DNA from: Tubulanus polymorphus
Lineage: Eukaryota > Nemertea > Palaeonemertea > Tubulaniformes > Tubulanidae
Length of the DNA: 64,000 bases
NCBI RefSeq assembly: GCF_964204645.1
Contig: NC_134029.1
Location: 901,501-965,500, forward strand
Direction: 5' to 3'
Part shown: positions 58,491 through 64,000 of the stretch, in pieces
Numbering within the stretch: position 1 is the first letter of the stretch
Layout: each line of letters begins with the position of its first letter
The notes under the pieces: generated by a model
Seen by the model: only the letters and a program-made list of their open reading frames with translations
Databases searched by the model: none
Told to the model about the DNA's origin: nothing
Made by a program: the position numbers and the translations under genes

Positions 58491-60659
58491 TCAATATTCT
58501 ATGTATTCATTCAATAGTTATTCATTCAATCTGGAGCAGTTTTAATTCAGGTGGCAGCACTAGAGGAGGTTCACTGTCTGGATGCCCGGCAGCAGGACTC
58601 AGTTACACTTCTACGGTTCGTCCATAGGTGTTACAGTTCGAAATGATAAACTCTAAGGGTTTGAATCCACGGGGCAGCACTTGAAGTTTCTTCAACAGCA
58701 ATGAAAAGACAACTAAAATCAATATTCTTGAATTCATACGAAGCATTCTCTTCTTGATAAAACCAATACAAATAAATTTGCATAATAAAGAAATGCACAG
58801 TTTACAATGATTTTATCAATGAATAACTACACAATACAATACGAGATATTGACACTTATAATATACACAAATATTGCATCATCATCACAAAGTTTCACAA
58901 CGCGCCATGGAAACAATTCTCCGGCTGGTCAGTGGGCCATTACGACATTATGAGAGTTATGGTTTCAGTAGACAACTGTCTAATGCAATTGAAGATAAAC
59001 TACCAGAGAATTAGACTCAAATCTTTTTGAAACATTTTCTAAAATTTTGTAGTTTTTTCTACGTGTCGTGGGAGTTATCTTTTTATTTATTAGATGGCGC
59101 TCGGGCATTAAATGTCGAACATCAGTAATAGATGGCACAGTGTAGCCAGGCACCTCTTAAACTCAAATGTTTATAAATGCAACGATTAATAAAATGCACT
59201 CAGTTCAGTTTGGAAGAGGTATCAATTTTTTTGCGTAATGAAAAGCTATAGATATTTCAGTTGTAAATACTCTCGCTGAATCTCTGAATTATTCATAAAT
59301 CTATTAATTTTTGGGGGCAAAATCTATTCTAGGAATTTTGATCTCGGAGTACAAAAACATAACTAATTAAATAATCATTAATTACACTTAGCTATCTATA
59401 ACTAATTAATTATCATACAAGCATTTTATATATATGTTTACCATTTACACAACTACGAATAAAAATTTCTAGTGAATATAGATTGAATTATTGATGAATA
59501 CATGAAGCATTTATAAAAACATTTAATACATTTAGAGAAAAAGATACAGTTTTTTTGAGGCCGTTTATAAAGTAGAGTTCGCAATTAGTTCGCTTGTACC
59601 TTGTATTTAAAGCATTATGTACATGGGGGAAAAAGTGGAATTTTTTGTCTCCTGCTGCGTAGATGTGTATGTACTTAATAAACGGCCCCTTTTTTGGTTG
59701 ATATTTGGTTTTGTTTCATGTTCTAGGTTTATATATATATTGCTACTTAAAAAATAGTACTACTACATGTACTTCTACTGTACACAGGTGAATTACAGGT
59801 TACAGTCTCAAAAACAGTTTTCTATTCATTCTGAACTTGCTGATAACGAATAAAAACCCACAGTAGATTCGTAGAAACAGTTTATTTCCTAACAGTTTAT
59901 AGGTTAAAACTAAACCTCACCTTCACTATTTTTTTTAAAATTAACCTCGAAACTGTAAGGAAATAAACTGTTTCCACAAAAATCTTTTTTATTCGTTAAC
60001 TTTACTGAGATTTATATCAGTTCACTACAGTCTTGCTGATAATGGTTTCTTATTTTCGTTGTCACTTCGTATTGATATCGGTTTAAGTAGATATTGACTA
60101 GATACGGTACCGCGATCAGCGGTGATGACGCGCGGTACTAGAATCCTATATCATTGTTTTCGTTTAAGCGAGTTATAGCTGCTCAGAATGTACCTTAAAT
60201 ATTCCATACATCGCGTAATACTGAAACAACACGTTACTCTCTATCGAAGGCACAGCATCAACAATTTACCACTAAAATCACTACAACTACCGATTCACTA
60301 TTCAAAGCCACTTTTACCTAATTATTGAGCAGATGTTTGTATTAAATCGAATTCTTCTATTGATGCCGAATCGATCTTAATAATTAATTACATATACATG
60401 TAGTCAGTCTCTACTGCTTCATCAATGCAAGTACCAAAATAATCTGCAACCTGGATACTGCATCCCTTCGCTCAGCCTGGACCCGTACTTTTCAGAGGGG
60501 GGTTGGCACAAGGCTGTAGAGGGTAGTTCTAGGCTATAGAAGGTGGAGTGATTCCAGGCTGAAAGGAAGGGTGGCTCCAGGCTGAAGTAGTTTGCTCCAA
60601 GCTGCAATATTTTTGATACTCCCCTACCCTCCACTCGCTGGTGTTTTAGAGTGGCTGGT
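58491..60659. other. convergent intergenic / septin 3' UTR
   Basis: Lies between the ends of NOL10 (+) and septin (-). AT-rich, without coding signal. A tRNA-like B-box (GGTTTGAATCC) occurs near 58659. The foldback at 59845-60000 is the main structure. 60480-60600 has short CAGGCTGAA-type direct repeats. Confidence 0.5.
59845..60000. repeat. 156-bp foldback (long imperfect hairpin)
   Basis: Arms at about 59845-59910 and 59940-60000 pair over most of their length (GAAACAGTTTATTTCCT against its complement, plus CGAATAAAAA against TTTTTTATTCG). It may lie in the septin 3' UTR. Confidence 0.75.
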
Positions 60660-63600
60660 TTATTTTTTCTTGCCCTTGCCACCGATAGTAGCCGATAGAG
60701 TTGATGATTGCTGTTGAGCTGCCAGCGTTGCTGCTTGTTTTTTCTTGTTAAACAGATTAATCTCTTCCTCCATGAATTTACGTTTGTCTTCGATACGTTT
60801 TTTCTCCTCCGCGTGCTGTTTCTTCAGAGCATCAAATTTCAAATGTAACTGTTTGAGAATAAACGACAAAATGTCAAGTTATAGTCCTTTAACCGGGAAA
60901 ACTGGAATGGAACCAGACGGTATCAGACCCCCTTCATCCTACTCTAATATTACAGGTCCCTATAGATCAATCATTCCGGGATGTTTGAAAGGAGAAAATT
61001 TCTAATTGAGGAAGCATCTGCATCACTTTCATATCCCAATTACAGTAGACTCCTCCTAAATCGGTACTGTTTATCTCGGTAAACCGTTTATTTGGTGGTT
61101 TTGTAAGCAAATTTCTATCATCCACACTAAGTAAACTTGGTTTCTAATTTGGTAAACGGCGAAGGAGTCTTAAAACCGTGTTTTAACTCACATCTTTCTC
61201 TGAATCTTTCAATTCGGTTTCTTTTTCTTTCACCCGAACTACGAACATTTGTCTCATTTCTTCCTCGCGTTTTTGGAGCTGCGCTAAATGTTCCTGACGT
61301 TTCTGTTCGTAAGTTTCTTGAAGGCTGAAATAAATAATACAACAATCACGTCCACAGTTTCATCACCGATTGATTCAAATGTCAAAACATCGTCAAATGT
61401 TAAAATGAAAACATCGAAAATAGTGTCAAATGTTAATCGATAATGCAAAAATTCACAATATAGATTATGAAAGGTTATCTAAAATGAAGTTGTCCAAAAA
61501 TTACAACTTTAACTATTGGTTTAATTTCGATTAGAACAAATATTAATCAAAACTGATCAGTTTTTTTTTAACTGCAAGTTAGTGAAATCAGATTTGAAAC
61601 TCTTACTGTCGACTAGTGTCAATTACTGCTGATTGAATTGATTTTATAAATCTAACATCATCGATGTTACTGTAAGTAGTAAAATTTTCAAACCAAAATT
61701 TTATTTTAAACAGAAAGACACAATAAAATTTGTCTTGGAATAATTTTTTGACATTAAGTCCTTAATCAGCACTTTTAAGATTTTATCTGAAAAGTAACCA
61801 ACAATCGGGACCTATCCCAAATTTTTCCAATAGCACTTTTCAGACTTTATCAGACTCGCTACAAGCCCCGTGTGATGATTGAAATATCGTCGTACCTAGA
61901 TCCATCATTATCAGCGAATCCCATCGATATTAAGCGGTTTTTCCGGTATAATTCGTAGTGTTTCGAATGAGTTTTCTCGCGTAAATCTTCCATATTCGTG
62001 CGTAACAACATCTCGCGTAGTTTTATAAAATCGCAATGATTTTCATTCTCGACTGAAAAAATATTTTTTAGAAAATTGTTTTTAGAAATTTTGAACAGAA
62101 AAAACGACCGACGCAACAATGCAAACGGTTACGAATTTACCTTGTACGGTTCCCCACGGATACTGCCGCGCTTTCACCATCTTATTACCGACTTTAATCT
62201 CATCCATGCTTCCGACACAGGCGAACGGGACGTGACTCTATAATCATACCAGACACAAATATGAACTATTATACTGATGTACTCTACATAAGAATTCTCT
62301 TTACATCAAACGTAATGTCTAGAATATTAAATATAAGACTGCGATATTTCATAATTTTTGGTCATCATCTAAGGCACTTATCGTGGTAAGATTTGAATAC
62401 ATTTTTCGCAGTTTTATTTATACCTTTAACACTAGGGTGGAATTTTTAGTATTGATTAGTCAGCACTGAAAGGGTTAAATTTTTACTGAGTGTTCGACAT
62501 TCTGATTTAATCTCAGTGATGAAGATAATGAATAATCCTACAACGATGACATTCAAAAGTTTCTCATTTGACATTCGTTCTTCATTTCAGGGATTTATCT
62601 AAATCCCATCTTCAGATAAATATCATCAACAACATTGCGGTATTTCTATTTAAACATGAAATGTAACTTACATTCATTTGTGCATTGATTTCCGCCACTG
62701 TTTCGTCATCAGTAGGGAATGAATAGATCTGAACTCCGTTGCTCACCAGTTCACTCATTATCTGTGAAACACATTTTATCACCATTAGATTCAGATTTGG
62801 TTTCTATTTAATTCGACTCTCGAGATTTGAAATTGTAAATACAGTAAACACAGCATACGACGATCAGTTTATATAAAATACACAGTGGATTTAACATTCT
62901 ATGATGTCGAACAAACCCAGATATATTGTGGAAGATTTGATAAAAAATTATTTCTCAAAAAATCAGAACCCAGCTCTTCAGTTCGGCTAGGTTTGTATTT
63001 AGAGTCTTGTTTTTCCTCTTTTCGTCAAATCTTAACAACTAACACAAGAACTGGATCCAAGTATCATAAATTGGATTTTTCCGATATTCTCATTCATTCA
63101 GTAGGATTTTAGAAGTTTCATTACTTTGGCTTTGAATTTCTGTAATTCAGTTTTAGTGATTGTATCAGCTTTAGCTACAACGGGAACGATGTTGACTTTA
63201 CTATCGAGTTTCTTCATAGTCACCAAATCAATAGCTTTCAACCTGAAATAAACCGCAATACAGAACTATTGAAACATAACCTACAAACTATCAATATTTG
63301 ATGTATGAAACAATCTGCGGCAGGCGAGTAAGCCGGCCAGCTGTCACTATCTACACAAAAATCATTCATACAATTACCATGAAAGCTTTTATTATTACAG
63401 TGTAACATCATTACATTGAACATCAGGGCACCAGAAAATCTGTTCGTTATAACCGATAGTTTGTTACATCAAGAAGATATGAAATGTTTAAAATTGTCCA
63501 ATTTGGGATGAAATTCTATGTTTGTAATAACCGAGCAATTGTTACATCATTAGTAATGAGGTTCCATTTTATCAGACTGAAGAGAAAGTGTGTATAGGGT

Positions 63601-63834
63601 GCCAGCAACTTATTCCTCATTGAGAATTCAAGAATTACAACTGATGTCATTACAACTGACTCTGTGGGTTATGAATGAAGCGGTAATACTTACGAATGTC
63701 CAGTCGGAGCTATGAAATATAAACACACATGAATTCTCGTGTCATGAAATGTGTGTAAAGCTCGTTTGATCTTTAATTCTTCTTGTAAAAACGCCTCGAA
63801 ATTCTTATCGATGTAATCAATAATCGCTTTATAA
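60660..63834 (-). CDS. septin, SEPT6/8/11 group, 3' part (runs off the right edge)
   Basis: Seven exons on the minus strand: 63834-63694, 63242-63125, 62761-62672, 62237-62141, 62052-61896, 61324-61192, 60848-60660. All joins agree in phase. They encode the C-terminal part of the GTPase domain ([33 protein letters not shown], the G4 motif [31 protein letters not shown]), the septin unique element ([20 protein letters not shown]) and a coiled-coil tail ([16 protein letters not shown] ... [14 protein letters not shown]), ending GGKGKKK. Septins form GTP-binding filaments at the membrane and cortex in cytokinesis. The upstream G1 and G3 exons lie beyond 64000. Group assignment rests on the tail and [14 protein letters not shown] wording. 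Confidence 0.95.
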
Positions 63835-63936
63835 CTGAAAACACAAACAATAGCAGAAAATATTTACTATAACATGATTTACATAATGAAATTAGAGGTT
63901 GATTTTCAGGAGCCAGTTTAACAGTGTCGGATTCAA

Positions 63937-64000
63937 ATTCTAACACACAAACTGTGGAACTGGATTCAGAACTGTGGAACCAGATCCAGAACTGTGGGAC
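63937..64000. repeat. 21-bp tandem repeat in a septin intron
   Basis: Three units beginning AACTGTGG(A/G)AC, with GGATTCAG/AGATCCAG between them. Related CTGTGGAACTGGATCC-type motifs occur in CCP-gene introns (for example 18910 and, inverted, 21585). Confidence 0.7.

Overview
The window is eukaryotic nuclear DNA from an animal. Coding sequence sits in short exons bounded by GT...AG, introns carry minisatellites and MITE-like elements, poly(A) signals follow the stop codons, and the recognisable proteins (septin, NOL10, rhodopsin-type GPCRs, CCP/sushi and ShKT domains) are metazoan. AT-rich introns, a lineage-specific GPCR cluster and a ShKT+CCP architecture suggest a marine invertebrate, perhaps a lophotrochozoan. 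That placement is inference, since no database could be searched.

Region 1 (1526-34725, +) is one giant gene. I reconstruct 82 exons: signal peptide, a possible 6-nt microexon, two ShKT-type exons, 76 exons carrying 77 CCP/sushi (complement control protein) domains, a 21-nt linker exon, and a last exon with a single transmembrane helix and a short tail. Every internal exon is a multiple of 3 nt and class 1-1, giving about 4,640 residues. The CCPs alternate between two sequence types (A = odd, B = even), so the array looks built from a two-domain unit. This is the most striking object in the window: a CR1-like, membrane-anchored, 77-CCP surface protein.

Region 2 (36218-54786) is a cluster of six intact, intronless class-A GPCR genes plus two truncated relatives. 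The first four genes form a 3.3-kb tandem duplication (A1-B1, A2-B2). Inside it, one patch of A1/A2 has diverged strongly in a mosaic fashion, the mark of gene conversion. A GCATG-rich 30-bp minisatellite follows the fifth gene.

Region 3 (about 45000-47140, -) holds a set of well-spliced exons of a gene I cannot identify, ending in a possible membrane-anchored C terminus. Upstream of it are homopyrimidine tracts and an inverted repeat with arms 3.2 kb apart.

Region 4 (56000-58474, +) is NOL10, a nucleolar WD-repeat protein, coded in only two exons. Region 5 (63834-60660, -) is the 3' half of a septin of the SEPT6/8/11 group, running off the window's right edge and converging on NOL10. The genes show no common pathway: NOL10 and septin are housekeeping genes, while the CCP gene and GPCR cluster are fast-evolving surface-receptor loci.
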